Translations under genes and position numbers: made by a program
Shown here: positions 23,950 through 34,660 of the stretch, one piece after another
Layout: the number at the start of each line of letters is the position of its first letter
Numbering within the stretch: position 1 is the first letter of the stretch
Assembly: GCF_025399195.1 (NCBI RefSeq)
Contig: NW_026252101.1
Coordinates: forward strand, 186,001-250,000
Origin: Umbelopsis ramanniana AG
Taxonomy: Eukaryota; Mucoromycota; Umbelopsidomycetes; Umbelopsidales; Umbelopsidaceae
DNA: 64,000 nucleotides
Reading direction: 5' to 3'
The notes under the pieces: model-generated
The model's input: the letters and a program-made list of their open reading frames with translations, nothing else
Told to the model about the DNA's origin: nothing
Database searches by the model: none

Positions 23950-24223
23950 GAGAAATGAGGCAATAGAAGAAAGACGCCAAAAAATATACACGCCATCTTT
24001 TTACATATAACACACACTTTGTACAGTTCAACACTAATCGATATATCACGTTCAACACTGCCATTTACTAGTACCTTTTTTGTTTTTTATTTTCTCATCG
24101 TCTTGTAATAAATCCAAAGTGGTTTTGTCTTCAATTTTGGGTTCCTTTGAATGTCAGAGGATTTATATGTTTGACCATAATCCGTCAACATTTTTCCCAT
24201 CACAGCTTATGACACAATGGTTG

Positions 24224-25161
24224 CTATTGAACTTGCACGACTTGATCCCCTTCAGGATACTTTGGTATCTTCAAGTCGAATTTTTCGGCCAAGCTTGGAG
24301 GAACGAATCGCCCACCAATGAAGTGACGCCCTTTGAACGCCTGTGCACATAACTTGGGTGCTGTCAAAGACACTAAGGTGTCAGGAGAGAAAAATTGATT
24401 TTCTGGGTCGCCTTTTTCCACATCCCATCCTGATGGAATATCAACGGCTACAATGGGAACATGAGTTTCCTTGAGATCACGAACCACTTCCTTGAAAGGG
24501 TCGCGCACATCGCCAGAGAAACTGAAGCCAAAGATTGCGTCAACAATGATATCGCTTTCTTTAGGCGACGCCTTCTCTACAAATGGAATATTCAGGTTGT
24601 TGCATTGGGTGACAAGACGCTGAAACCCCCCGAGATGATGTCAAAAAGTTATACGCTGGGCGAGATGTATTTCGACAGATAGTCTTCCTTACCTTATACA
24701 GATCATTTTTGCTCTGCTTTGGATAGTAGATACTAGGCTTATAGCCGAAATGGAACAAATGGCGAGCAGCAACAAGACCATCTCCACCATTGTTTCCGGG
24801 ACCACAGCAAATAAGTACACGTGGATGCTTTTGAGTCGGGTAAGTCTTTTGGACGGCTTGCGCTACACTTAATCCAGCTGCGTCGATGGTGGAACAATTT
24901 GTTTAATGAGATAATGCTGAGCTGCAATTTCAAACGGTGGAGTCCGCCTCCACGTCAAGTCTAACTTCCCCACACCTACCTAGTTCCATAAGTTGGTCAA
25001 CCGAGAATCCACCAGCTGCTGACATGAGGTCTTCGTCAATTGCCTGGGCGACTTTTTGGGTAATGAACTGCGACATGTCGAGTAAGCACCTTCTCGACAG
25101 AGAGAAAAAGCCCGCATAGTCTATGAACTAGAGCTGCACTCGTACATACCTTGAGTGACAT
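24224..25161 (-). CDS. NAXE: NAD(P)H-hydrate epimerase (YjeF_N family)
   Basis: Four exons on the minus strand (25161-25150, 25067-24980, 24877-24693, 24619-24224) encode 226 residues. The enzyme interconverts R and S forms of hydrated NAD(P)H so that a partner dehydratase can repair the cofactor. Family features in order are the N-terminal helix [25 protein letters not shown], the Rossmann-type glycine motif [11 protein letters not shown], the [10 protein letters not shown] motif with its metal-site Asp, and [15 protein letters not shown], then LTAPK. The first coding exon is just four codons (MSLK). No mitochondrial targeting sequence is obvious in this form. It is transcribed away from the acetyl-CoA synthetase gene. 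Confidence 0.92.
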
Positions 25162-26091
25162 TGCAAGTGGAATGGTATAAAAAAAGAATACTGGTCCAAA
25201 ATAATCAACCAGTCATTCTATTTCTCCCGGAATTTTTGGTGGTGCGTCTGTCCCAAATCACGTCGAATTGAAGTCACTTGTGCGTAATTAACGAACTAGA
25301 CTTGGAGACAAATTTAATATGCTATAGAACGTGTGATAATATGTTGTGTACATATTCTAACAGGGTCCATCGATTATCTGTAGGTCAGCAGCGTAATCGA
25401 CTACATCCATCGATTTGTGGACATCATGTTACGTTGCACCAAGTACAGGGTCCACTCAATTTTTTTTCTTCGTGTCTCATTCGCTTGGCCTGCGTTTAGA
25501 TTGGGATTTCATCGTTGTTATCTGCAGAGTGTCGAAAGGTTTTAAATTATCGCCTAATAAATGTCAGAATCGATTTTGTAAACGAACATCTGGCGTGTGC
25601 ACATAGCAAGAAGGAGGGTTTTCAAATATGATTTTTAAGAAGTCTAATAGCGCCACCACGGCAGCTCGCAAAGCGTTTGTTATTATTTTTCTTAGTTTTA
25701 CCCAGTGTACTTTAGTTTGAAAAGTGGTCTCTAACATCCCCCTCCCCCCAAATATGTGTACCTACAGCCTGTATCGAACCATGGACAAAAGTGATAGCAT
25801 AGTAGCTTTAGCGCGTAGCATGGAGCAACTCTATGATACTGTTACGTTACTAATATAACAACGGTCAGGTGGGAAATATTATCTAACGTTACAGAAAATA
25901 GCCAAAGCGAAGATCCATAAAGAAATCTGTCTGTGGATGGGTGGGTTCCACATAGCGTGTGACACGAGGCTACCTACCATTTTTTCTCACCCGCGCCCTC
26001 TTCCTCCCCTCAAAGTCTGCTCACTGGTATATTTCCCCTTGCCATCCATTAGTTTACCCTCTTCTTTCTTTACCCTTCTCTTCTTCTTTTT
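25162..26091. promoter_or_regulatory. divergent intergenic region, NAXE / acetyl-CoA synthetase
   Basis: A 930-bp region between two divergent start codons. The 100 bp before the acetyl-CoA synthetase ATG are strongly pyrimidine-rich (C/T runs at 25981-26090), a pattern common before highly expressed fungal genes. No gene was supported. Confidence 0.5.
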
Positions 26092-28465
26092 ATGATGACT
26101 GTTGAAGCCGAAAACGTTGCTGTTGACCCTATCTACCAAGTTCCCAAGCGATTGCTGGACAAGGCCAGTGCTCCTACTCCTTACGTTGACTCGTTTGAGA
26201 AGTACCAAGAACTGTGGAAGCAAAGTGTCGAGGATCCTGACACCTTTTTCTCTAACGTGAGTCAAGAAATCAACTGACTATCCATGGGGTGATACGTTAC
26301 TAACTTGACATGTGTAGCTCTCCAAAGAACTCTTGTCTTGGTCTAAGCCGTTCACAACTGTTCGCAGTGGAGGTTTTGAACAAGGCGACGTGGCATGGTT
26401 TCTGGAGGGTGAACTGAACGCTTCGTACAACTGTGTTGACCGTCACGCATTGGCAAATCCTAACAAGGTATGTAACGAAACCAGAGGACATGATTTTGAA
26501 AAACCTATAGCTTGGATGAGGCTGAAGGTTTAAGCCCCAAGAAGTGGCCTTTACTTGCGGATCTTACCGATTTTGCATGGGATGGCACTTCTCGGGGTGT
26601 ATACCTAATTGCGCCTCCTAACTCCTTGATATATGTTTAAAATGCAAATATAGTTACTGTTTACCATACTAACATTGACCTTATTTACATTGGAATTTGA
26701 AATTTTCAATAACAGATTGCCATCATTCATGAAGGTGATGAGCCCAACTCCGTCCGCAACATCACTTATGGTGAACTTTTGCAAGAAGTTAGCCGTCTCG
26801 CTAATGTCCTCAAGTCTCTCGGTGTCCGCAAGGGTGATAACATCGCCATTTACATGCCTATGATTCCCGAAGCTGTCGTGGCCCTTTTGGCTTGTGCTCG
26901 TATCGGTGCCGTTCATTCCGTTGTGTTTGCTGGTTTCTCCTCGGATTCTCTCCGTGACCGTATTGTAGATGCTTCCGCCAAGGTTGTTCTTACCGCTGAT
27001 GAAGGCAAGCGTGGTGGCAAGGCCATTGCCACTAAGCGCATCGTTGATCAGGCTTTGTTGACCGCTCCCTCTGTTGAAAGCGTCCTCGTTTTCCGTCGCA
27101 CGGGTGCTGACGTTCCCTGGACTAATGGACGTGATTTGTGGTGGCACGATGAAATGGCAAAGGCTCGCCCTTACTGCGCCCCTGAGCCTATGAATGCCGA
27201 AGATCCCCTTTTCTTGCTCTATACTTCTGGATCCACTGGCACTCCTAAGGGTGTCATGCATACCACTGGTGGTTATTTGCTCGGAGCCGGTGCCACTGTC
27301 AAGTATATCTTCGATTATCATCCCGATGATATCTTTGCCTGCATGGCTGATATTGGTTGGATTACTGGACATACATACATTGTCTATGGTCCCTTGACTC
27401 TAGGTGCAACCACTTTATTGTTTGAATCTACCCCTACCTACCCCACCCCATCCCGTTTCTGGGAGGTTGTTCAGCAGCATAAGGTTACCCAATTTTACAC
27501 TGCCCCCACCGCTATCCGTGCGTTGCGCCGTTTGGGTGATAAGTGGTTGGATGGTTATGACCTTTCCACTTTGAGAGTCATTGGTTCCGTTGGTGAGCCC
27601 ATTAACCCTGAAGCTTGGGAGTGGTATAACGAGATGGTGGGTAAGAAGAACTGCGCTGTCGTTGACACTTACTGGCAAACCGAGACTGGTTCCATCATTG
27701 TGACCCCACTTCCTGGCGCCATCGCCACAAAGCCCGGTTCCGCTACCTTCCCATTCTTTGGTATCAAGCCTGTTATTCTTGACCCCACCTCTGGAAAGGA
27801 GCTCGAAGGCAATGATGTCACCGGTGTGCTGGCTGTTGCTCAGCCCTGGCCATCTATGGCTCGTACCGTGTACAACAACCATCACCGTTACTTGGACACA
27901 TACCTTCGTCCTTACAAGGGTTACTATTTCACGGGAGACGGTGCATCGCGTGACAAGGATGGCTATATTTGGATTCGTGGCCGTGTTGATGGTAAGTTAA
28001 AAAAAAGAACGCTGAGAAGACATGGGTTGTGTTCCTAACCTTATTACACTTTGTACTATACTAGACGTTATTAATGTCTCTGGCCATCGTCTTTCCACTG
28101 CCGAAATTGAATCCGCCCTCATCTTACATCACTCTGTTGCTGAGGCTGCCGTTATTGGTGGACATGATGACTTGACTGGTCAATGTATCCATGCATTCAC
28201 CACCCTCAAGCCTAATATTGAGGATAGCGAAGGCTTGGAAAAGGAATTGGCTCTACAAGTCCGCAAAGTCATTGGGCCTTTTGCCACTCCCAAGGCCATC
28301 TACTGTGTCAATGACTTGCCCAAGACACGTTCTGGCAAGATCATGCGTCGTATCTTGCGCAAGATTGTTAACAACGAGGCTGATCAACTTGGTGACACTT
28401 CCACTTTGGCCGATCCTTCTGTCGTCGACATGTTGATCGAGAAGGTCAAGTCTTCCCAAAAGTAA
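26092..28465 (+). CDS. ACS1: acetyl-coenzyme A synthetase
   Basis: Four exons (26092-26256, 26318-26467, 26716-27991, 28065-28465) encode 663 residues, the usual length. It activates acetate to acetyl-CoA through acetyl-AMP. N-terminal ACAS domain features are [17 protein letters not shown] and [10 protein letters not shown], followed by [20 protein letters not shown]-binding core motifs are [32 protein letters not shown] and [10 protein letters not shown]. The C-terminal motif [10 protein letters not shown] carries the catalytic Lys that is acetylated in this family. Codon use is strongly biased, suggesting high expression. The second intron (26468-26715) is 248 bp, about three times the local norm, and contains a stop-free 45-codon stretch. 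A second ATG directly follows the first. Confidence 0.96.
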
Positions 28466-28928
28466 ATCGACTACTTTTGAGTGCTGCCCATTTTCACCTA
28501 CTGGCTTCAATGCCCCCCAAAAATAGTTTTTTCGCAATATCTTTTTTTTTTTTTTTTTCATGTCCATTATTCGCTTATATTCTAATTTCATCGTCTTACT
28601 TCTCTATTTTTCTTCCTTCTATGACAAAAGATATGGATCGATTTTATACGTCGATATTATGGGCACTGTGTGCATGATTGCATACTGTAAGCAATTTAAT
28701 AAACACCATCATACCGGACAATAGCTATAGGGTTGATATTCCCTCCTTAAGTTGATCTTTCAAAGGAAGAAACGATCGACAGACGTCCGCCCGCATTTTT
28801 GTTTTCTGGTACAAATGGGAGGAAAAGCTTACATTAGCCATGAAAGCCCAAGTTTTTTTATTTATCCTCTTTTCACTCTAGTTGTTCTTTCTTTACACTC
28901 TTTTTTTTTTCCCACATCACATTACACT
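28466..28928. other. intergenic: acetyl-CoA synthetase 3' flank and G gamma promoter
   Basis: About 460 bp with long T runs (28541-28558, 28900-28910) and a pyrimidine-rich leader before 28929. No gene was seen. Confidence 0.5.
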
Positions 28929-29255
28929 ATGGTTTTACTACAGCCAAAAGGAGCAGCCGAACCAAAATTCACAGCAGGCGAGAAGAGGCTAGCAAAACTG
29001 CAGGAACAAAGCGACAAACTTAAGCAACAGCTACAGATGGACTGCATACCTGTTTCGGATGCTTCCCGCGAGTCAGTATCACTACAAGTAAAGTTTTTGG
29101 GGTGTACATATGCTAATCATGAACTCTATTGTCATAGTTTGATCAACTACTGTAACAATACCAAAGATGCAATGCTTCCATCGGTATGGGGAAGGGAGAT
29201 GGAAACGCTTTGGCTGGAACACCAAGCAGCTGGTTGTCAATGCCAGATAATGTAA
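28929..29255 (+). CDS. heterotrimeric G-protein gamma subunit
   Basis: Spliced model 28929-29071 plus 29138-29255 gives 86 residues. The G gamma core is a helix (KRLAKLQEQSDKLKQQLQ), then VSDASRDLINYCNNTKDAMLPSVWG, and a C terminus ending CQCQIM. CQIM is a CaaX box for prenylation; the neighbouring Cys could be palmitoylated. It would pair with a Ste4-type beta subunit at the plasma membrane in pheromone or nutrient signalling. The intron uses a GTCAGT donor, a GCTAAT branch and a CATAG acceptor. Splicing restores the conserved Asp-Leu-Ile-Asn-Tyr junction. The intron is 66 bp with no in-frame stop, so unspliced RNA would encode a 108-residue form. Confidence 0.85.
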   Translation: MVLLQPKGAAEPKFTAGEKRLAKLQEQSDKLKQQLQMDCIPVSDASRESVSLQVKFLGCTYANHELYCHSLINYCNNTKDAMLPSVWGREMETLWLEHQAAGCQCQIM

Positions 29256-30183
29256 AGGACCAGATGGAAAAGGAACCCACGCGAAACACTACCATTCGTC
29301 CTACTAGCTTACTTAATATCCTTCAAACAAAAGTCGTTCTATGTTGAACGTAAACGATCTTTTGGGTGAATGAGACTGGGTCATACATTTATATAATCTG
29401 CACCATCTATATTTCTTTTCAACCCATCCATGGGCCCAGCGAAGGCTTTATACCTATCAAAAACCCTGTTTAATTCCTTTATCTCAACAAAAATATATCT
29501 TTCCACTCGTATAGACTTGGACTATGTTTCGGAAGCATGCACTGTCAAGTCATAGAGGTCGTGCTGCAAGTAATACAGTAATAGCTTAGTCTACTTTGCA
29601 TGATAAGCATCACGATAAAATCTGCATCCTTCTAAGTATGTATAAACTCCCATAAGGGAACGCAGGAGAGGAAGATGGTTCAGGATTCTAGGCCAATTCC
29701 AAGACAAGGGACAGTGTTCCTGAAAATTGAAAGGGTGATCTGAGCAAGTGTGAAATGACAAACTTCTTACGACTCGAGTGCTTATGCCGCTGCTTTATAA
29801 AATGGTACTGATGGGAAGGTTCAGCTTCTATGTGTTTTCCTGGACAGGGCAAAAATTTACACATCAGCAAATGCTGACACATTAAATTTAACGCCTCCGC
29901 ACCGGATTGAAGCAGAAAGGTGGGGAGTAGCTTGTATCAAGCTACGTCCGAACCAGCAAACAAAAATCTACGGATTGAATTTGTTCATATTGTTTTCAAA
30001 GTGTACTGCTGACCTAGGATCATTAGCATAGCGGCTATAGTCTCCAATGCCTTTCAGTTTTTACAAAGTCATCTTCACGTGCCTGGAAACGATCAGACCC
30101 GACGTCACATAATTCTTTGTTGAAAGCCTGCCTGGGTTACTTCCCCACTTTTGTCTCCACCGCACCCCCGTCTCTAAACATCA
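29256..30183. other. intergenic: G gamma 3' flank and ETF beta promoter
   Basis: About 930 bp. It ends in a C/T-rich leader before the ETF beta ATG. Short minus-strand frames here have no ATG-based or motif support. No RNA gene was recognised. Confidence 0.45.
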
Positions 30184-31210
30184 ATGTCCAAATCACTCCG
30201 CATTATCGTTCCTGTTAAGCGTGTCATTGACTATGGTTAGTGTTGATCCATCTCATCTCATCAACAACAGCTCTGTGCTTTCAATGGTACCTAACTTCTT
30301 CTGTGCACACACTTGCCTTACTCCACCTCAGCTGTCAAGGTTCGTGTGAATCCTGCCAAAACCGACGTCGATCGCAATGTCAAGCACAGCATGAACCCTT
30401 TTGATGAGATTGCTGTGGAGGAAGCCGTTCGCATTAAGGAAAGATTGCCTTCTACCGAGATCATTGCTGTCTCTTGCGGATCGGCAAAGTCTCAGGAGAC
30501 TTTGCGAACTGCTTTGGCCATGGGTGCCGATAAAGCCATCCACGTTGAAGTAGCTGATGATAGCAAGCTTCAGCCTCTCGGTGTTGCCAAGCTCTTGAAG
30601 GCTATTGCTGAGGAGCAAAAGCCTGACTTGATCATCCTCGGTAAGCAAGCCATTGACGACGATTCCAACCAAACTGGCCAGATGCTTGCTGGTCTCCTCA
30701 ACTGGCCTCAGGTAAGAGCTGTTCTCGCCCTGTATCGTTTAGAAAAAGTCTGACAACTCAACCCGTCTATTTCTTGTAGGCTACCTTCGCCTCCAAAGTC
30801 GAGATCACTGACACTTTGGCAAAGGTTACCCGTGAAGTTGATGGCGGTCTTGAGACAATTTCTTCCAAACTCCCTGCCATCATTACCACTGATCTTCGGT
30901 AACGTATTCATGATTTTTTGGTTCAATTGGTTTAGCTTTACTAGGTCGACTCATCTGTGTTTGCCTTTGTCCAATTATTTTTTCTCACGCATGCAGCTTG
31001 AACGAACCCCGTTACGCATCACTCCCAAACATCATGAAGGCTAAGAAGAAGCCTTTGACTAAGAGTACACCCGAGCAACTCAAGGTTGATATCACTCCAC
31101 GACTAGAGACCATTAAGGTTGAGGAACCAGCAAAGCGACAGGGAGGCAAGAAGGTCGAGAGCGTTGATGATCTTATCGACAAGTTGAAGAACGAGGCCAA
31201 GGTTTTGTAG
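30184..31210 (+). CDS. ETFB: electron transfer flavoprotein subunit beta (mitochondrial)
   Basis: Four exons (30184-30235, 30332-30711, 30780-30898, 30997-31210) encode 254 residues, matching the family (about 255). With ETF alpha it carries electrons from acyl-CoA and other flavin dehydrogenases to ETF-ubiquinone oxidoreductase in the matrix. Family features are [11 protein letters not shown] at the start, then [51 protein letters not shown], and the recognition-loop region [15 protein letters not shown]. The C terminus is Lys-rich, ending [13 protein letters not shown]. As in other ETF beta proteins there is no long cleavable presequence. All junction phases agree. Confidence 0.95.
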
Positions 31211-31458
31211 ACATATTGTAAAAGCAAATAAGAAAGATGTACCCTACTCAAAATAACATAGAAGTTTTATCTTTGTGTTTTCTCAACCGCATTACTGGGG
31301 TGACTCTTGCGCGCGCCATGACTCTGTTTTATTCTTTCTTTTTCCATCATGATGATAGCATGTAATGCGGGATATTCTAGGTTATGTTACTAAGGTCGGG
31401 TGCGGGAGTAAAATACAGTTTGAGGCAAGGTGAGGTGGAGTGGGAACTAGAGAGTTCT

Positions 31459-32848
31459 TTATGGGCTACTAAGCATAATTTCGACAGCTCGATTCAAATC
31501 GTTATGAGCAGTGGCCAAAGCATGGATGACAGTTTCACGAGTTTGCCCAGGAAACATGGTCATTAAGATCGCAATGTGTTCTTCTGATGGAGGCCTTGCT
31601 GATGTGCCTGCTTCTGGGGCTCGTCCTGCGAGCGTTCCGATGTATTCCTAAATCCCTCTGGTTACTATTTGTACTGACCCATAGCCAATGCGAGTGTTCT
31701 ACTTACTCTCATAGTACCATCAACACCGCCTCGGGGTTGTCCTCCACGCCCAGCCTGTCGACGATTACGGATACCTGTCGCCATCATGGCTTCCATTGGC
31801 AGACCAGTTGATTGTGCTCTTTGTTCAGGAGTGGTGGCCGTGGATCGCGCAGCAGGAGCTGAAGCTACGACGGGTAAAAGAATTCGAGAGGCAAAGTTGT
31901 TCACGATCTTGGGAAAACGCCACCTCTTTATGCCCATGATATCCGATCTATACAATGCTCCAGCAAACAGACCACACGCGGCCGGGGCAATGGTAGCAAT
32001 AGACTGGGAGAGCATCATCTGAGATAAAACAATATTCATTTACACAAATGAGTAAATCGGGCTTTTTTTCTTCCAAATCGATATCTAACACTGATACTTA
32101 CATGCGCTGCAATGACATAGATGTACGTCTTGTCGCTTAGTGTTGCTCCAAAAATTTTGAATTTGTAAGTGACCGGGATGATGCGATGGTACTGGTACAA
32201 CATAGCAAACAGAATTGCCAATCTATTATATGAAATAGGTCAGATAATTCTGCTCAACGGCAAGTGCCCTAAATTTAAAAAGACTTACGGTCCAGCGGGT
32301 ATGCTTCGTAGACCCAGTTTGGAAAGCATCACTAGAGCACCGACTTCTAATAATGTGGAAACCAGCCATGCGATGGCAATGAACGCCTGTAACTCCAGAG
32401 TTAGGCAATGTAATCCAACCAACATTTTCGTATCACATCCTTCGTCTTACCGCATATTTCGCTGTTCCAAAGTGACGCTCAATGACTCGCATGTGGTAGA
32501 TCATGATGCCACCGAACAGCAGATCACTTGAGTTAGCGAATGCGAGGTGGGATACAAAGAGTCGCCAAAACTATTTATGCCAAGGCCATTAACAATAGTC
32601 TCCAGGTCATTACCATAGTCATAATGATTCTTACCTGGTGATGTGTGGTGAGATGGGGTGACAGCTGTAGATGAAAATAAGGCTTGATGTTCAACACCGA
32701 GGCCAGCAGACTAGTGGCGCCGACACTGAGAGCAATGACCTTGCTGATGGGAGCATTGTAAAAGCCTAAGTAGGGTTAGAAAGGTCGACGTGGTGGTCGA
32801 ATGTCTCAACCTGAAGCGCAAATCACCTGCAGGGCCCACAGATTGCAT
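31459..32848 (-). CDS. UBAC2/Dsc2-like rhomboid pseudoprotease with C-terminal UBA domain
   Basis: Seven exons on the minus strand (32848-32827, 32765-32635, 32570-32451, 32386-32289, 32222-32102, 32018-31707, 31647-31459) encode 330 residues; human UBAC2 has 344. These ER membrane proteins recruit ubiquitin-ligase machinery in ER-associated degradation; fungal Dsc2 works in the Golgi Dsc E3 complex. The start GFYNAPISKVIALSVGATSLLAS is the first rhomboid-like span. Later parts include SDLLFGGIMIYHMRVIERHFG (rhomboid loop region) and ALYRSDIMGIKRWRFPK. No Ser-His catalytic pair was seen, as expected for a pseudoprotease. Residues about 285-325 form the UBA domain (EEHIAILMTMFPGQTRETVI, ending ALATAHNDLNRAVEIML). 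A Gly/Arg-rich linker precedes it. The next gene upstream encodes an ERAD E2. Confidence 0.88.
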
Positions 32849-33037
32849 GGTTGCTAAAAGTCTGGGAGCAAGCGGAGAGAACCAAGGATTATTTTTGACG
32901 TTTTTCAATTTTACTGGCTTGACGGTACGAACGAACAATCACGAACTCCCCTAAAATAGCTTCGACATACATGTAATATTTGACACAATGGAAAGATGAC
33001 ATGGGATGAACAAAAAACACAAAAGGGATTCATATTA

Positions 33038-34061
33038 TTAACTGCTATTGCTACTTGAGTCAATATTGGACCTTGATGATATCTTGGCTAGAATAAGGTA
33101 TACACAAACAACAAGGACGAGTAGCCATCGCCTCCATTGATTGAACCGAGATTGTCGGTTCTGCTGTACTGCTGCGGTGGCACTTGCTCCTGTATCAGCG
33201 ACAATTTGTGCCGTTGCTAATGCTACAGGATTAGCATTTGCGGTTGTTCGATTGCGTCGTTGCGTCATATTATGACTAGGTGCATTATCATGTTGTGGTC
33301 GAGTAAGGATTTCCGGTTGACAGAATTCAGGGAAAATATCTATTTGGGAGAAAGGAAACGAGGTAGGCTTAAGTTCAAATGAAAAAGGAGGGCGACTCTG
33401 TTATCGATAGAGGAGAACCCTTACCTCGAAATTTCGTACTGCTCGTATTGAATTTATGTGATCGAGCTGCGTATATCCTCTTCTCTGCATCGTTCGTCTT
33501 GATACTTCCCGTTGTTGTCTCGTCCGTTACCATGAAGCTTAGTAAACCGTTAAGAATGGTAGCCACAGACCAGCTAGGATTCCATGAACTAGGATGAAAG
33601 TCACTCATGGTAAGGCACAATCTTGTGTCTGTCTGGAACCGGCCAGAAGGTGTGGACATGCGAATACTAGGTGGCTTGAATGGATAATCCGATGGGAAGA
33701 TGAGCTTTCCCCAATACCAGCCATTATGGTATGGTGTATCTGGCGGCCCACGTATTACATAGTGCCTGCAAAAGATGACGATCGTGGCAGAGATTAGTAT
33801 TCAAAATGGGCGCTTCTGACTCGGCAAGGTTGGGCATGAACAAAGACTTCTGAATCATACCACTCGAGAATATTGCTTTCCAGAGGTCGAGCTGTAATGA
33901 ATGGAGGCGGACTGTTGTACCATCGATGCAATGGGAGGATTGAAAAATACGATAATGGTCAGTGGACTGATATGGGTGCAGACAACGAACAAGGTACGCT
34001 ACCTTTTCTGAATGGCAAGGTATTCTTTTGTTAAGCGTTTATATGCGGCTTTGCTTGCCAT
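33038..34061 (-). CDS. UBC6: tail-anchored ubiquitin-conjugating enzyme E2 J2 / Ubc6-like
   Basis: Four exons on the minus strand (34061-34003, 33911-33861, 33765-33425, 33339-33038) encode 250 residues, the same length as yeast Ubc6. It transfers ubiquitin to ER-associated degradation substrates. Residues 1-20 (MASKAAYKRLTKEYLAIQK) form the first helix. Core motifs are [20 protein letters not shown] and FKPPSIRMSTPSGRF, then TRLCLTMSDFHPSSWNP with the active-site Cys. The canonical HPN is replaced, as in the UBE2J group. The C-terminal linker is Asn/Gln/Arg-rich, and residues about 222-238 (WLLVLVVCVYLILAKI) are the single ER tail anchor. It lies 189 bp upstream of, and in the same direction as, the UBAC2-like gene. 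Confidence 0.94.
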
Positions 34062-34660
34062 GATTTAGCACCAATTGATTTAATGTGAAAGAAAGAATTC
34101 AGTCAGAAAAAACGATTTTTTGTAAATGGCTGAGATCGAACGGCACATGATTGCAGCCTTTTTTTGTAATGCTCCGGTTTTCATGGTAAAAGTAATCCCT
34201 TGGTACACCCACCCACCCAACAACAAGGTGTTGGCACGCACACACAGTAAATAAGGTGGTAATTTTTGAGTAAAAAAAAAAAAAAAAAGGCAAAGCACAT
34301 ATATATAAACTGAGAGATTCTACAGAATAAAGAAGACGAACAGACAAAAGTATAAGGAAAACAGTGGGAAAAAGGACATGTTTGTGAATCAGTAATATTT
34401 CGTTCCACATCAAACCATTTTTCTTTCTTTTCTTCTTTTTTTGAGGATTTTTGTAATTGGATTTTCGTTGAAGAGGGGCAAACGCCGTTTGAAGATGTTC
34501 GGCCGACGGTTGATCTTGTTTGTTTTTGGCTTTTTCTTGGAACAAAAAAAAATTGTCTATGTTATTGCAATTTGTGTCAAATATATCGTATTTGTCGAAT
34601 TATTGGAAATTGAGATGTTGAATTCATTTTTTTTTTTTTGAGATAGGATGGTAAGGCACT
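34062..34660. other. intergenic: UBC6 promoter and LARP1-like 3' flank
   Basis: About 600 bp of A/T-rich DNA with homopolymer runs (A near 34272-34288, T near 34629-34639). Long minus-strand frames here run through the homopolymers and were not accepted. Confidence 0.45.

Noticed and set aside
26605-27372. 255-codon antisense frame inside the acetyl-CoA synthetase gene
   Set aside because: It is the mirror of strong codon bias in a well-supported sense exon and has no motif of its own.
34080-34545. Minus-strand ORFs up to 148 codons between UBC6 and the LARP1-like gene
   Set aside because: They pass through long homopolymers, begin at poorly supported starts and show no family features.
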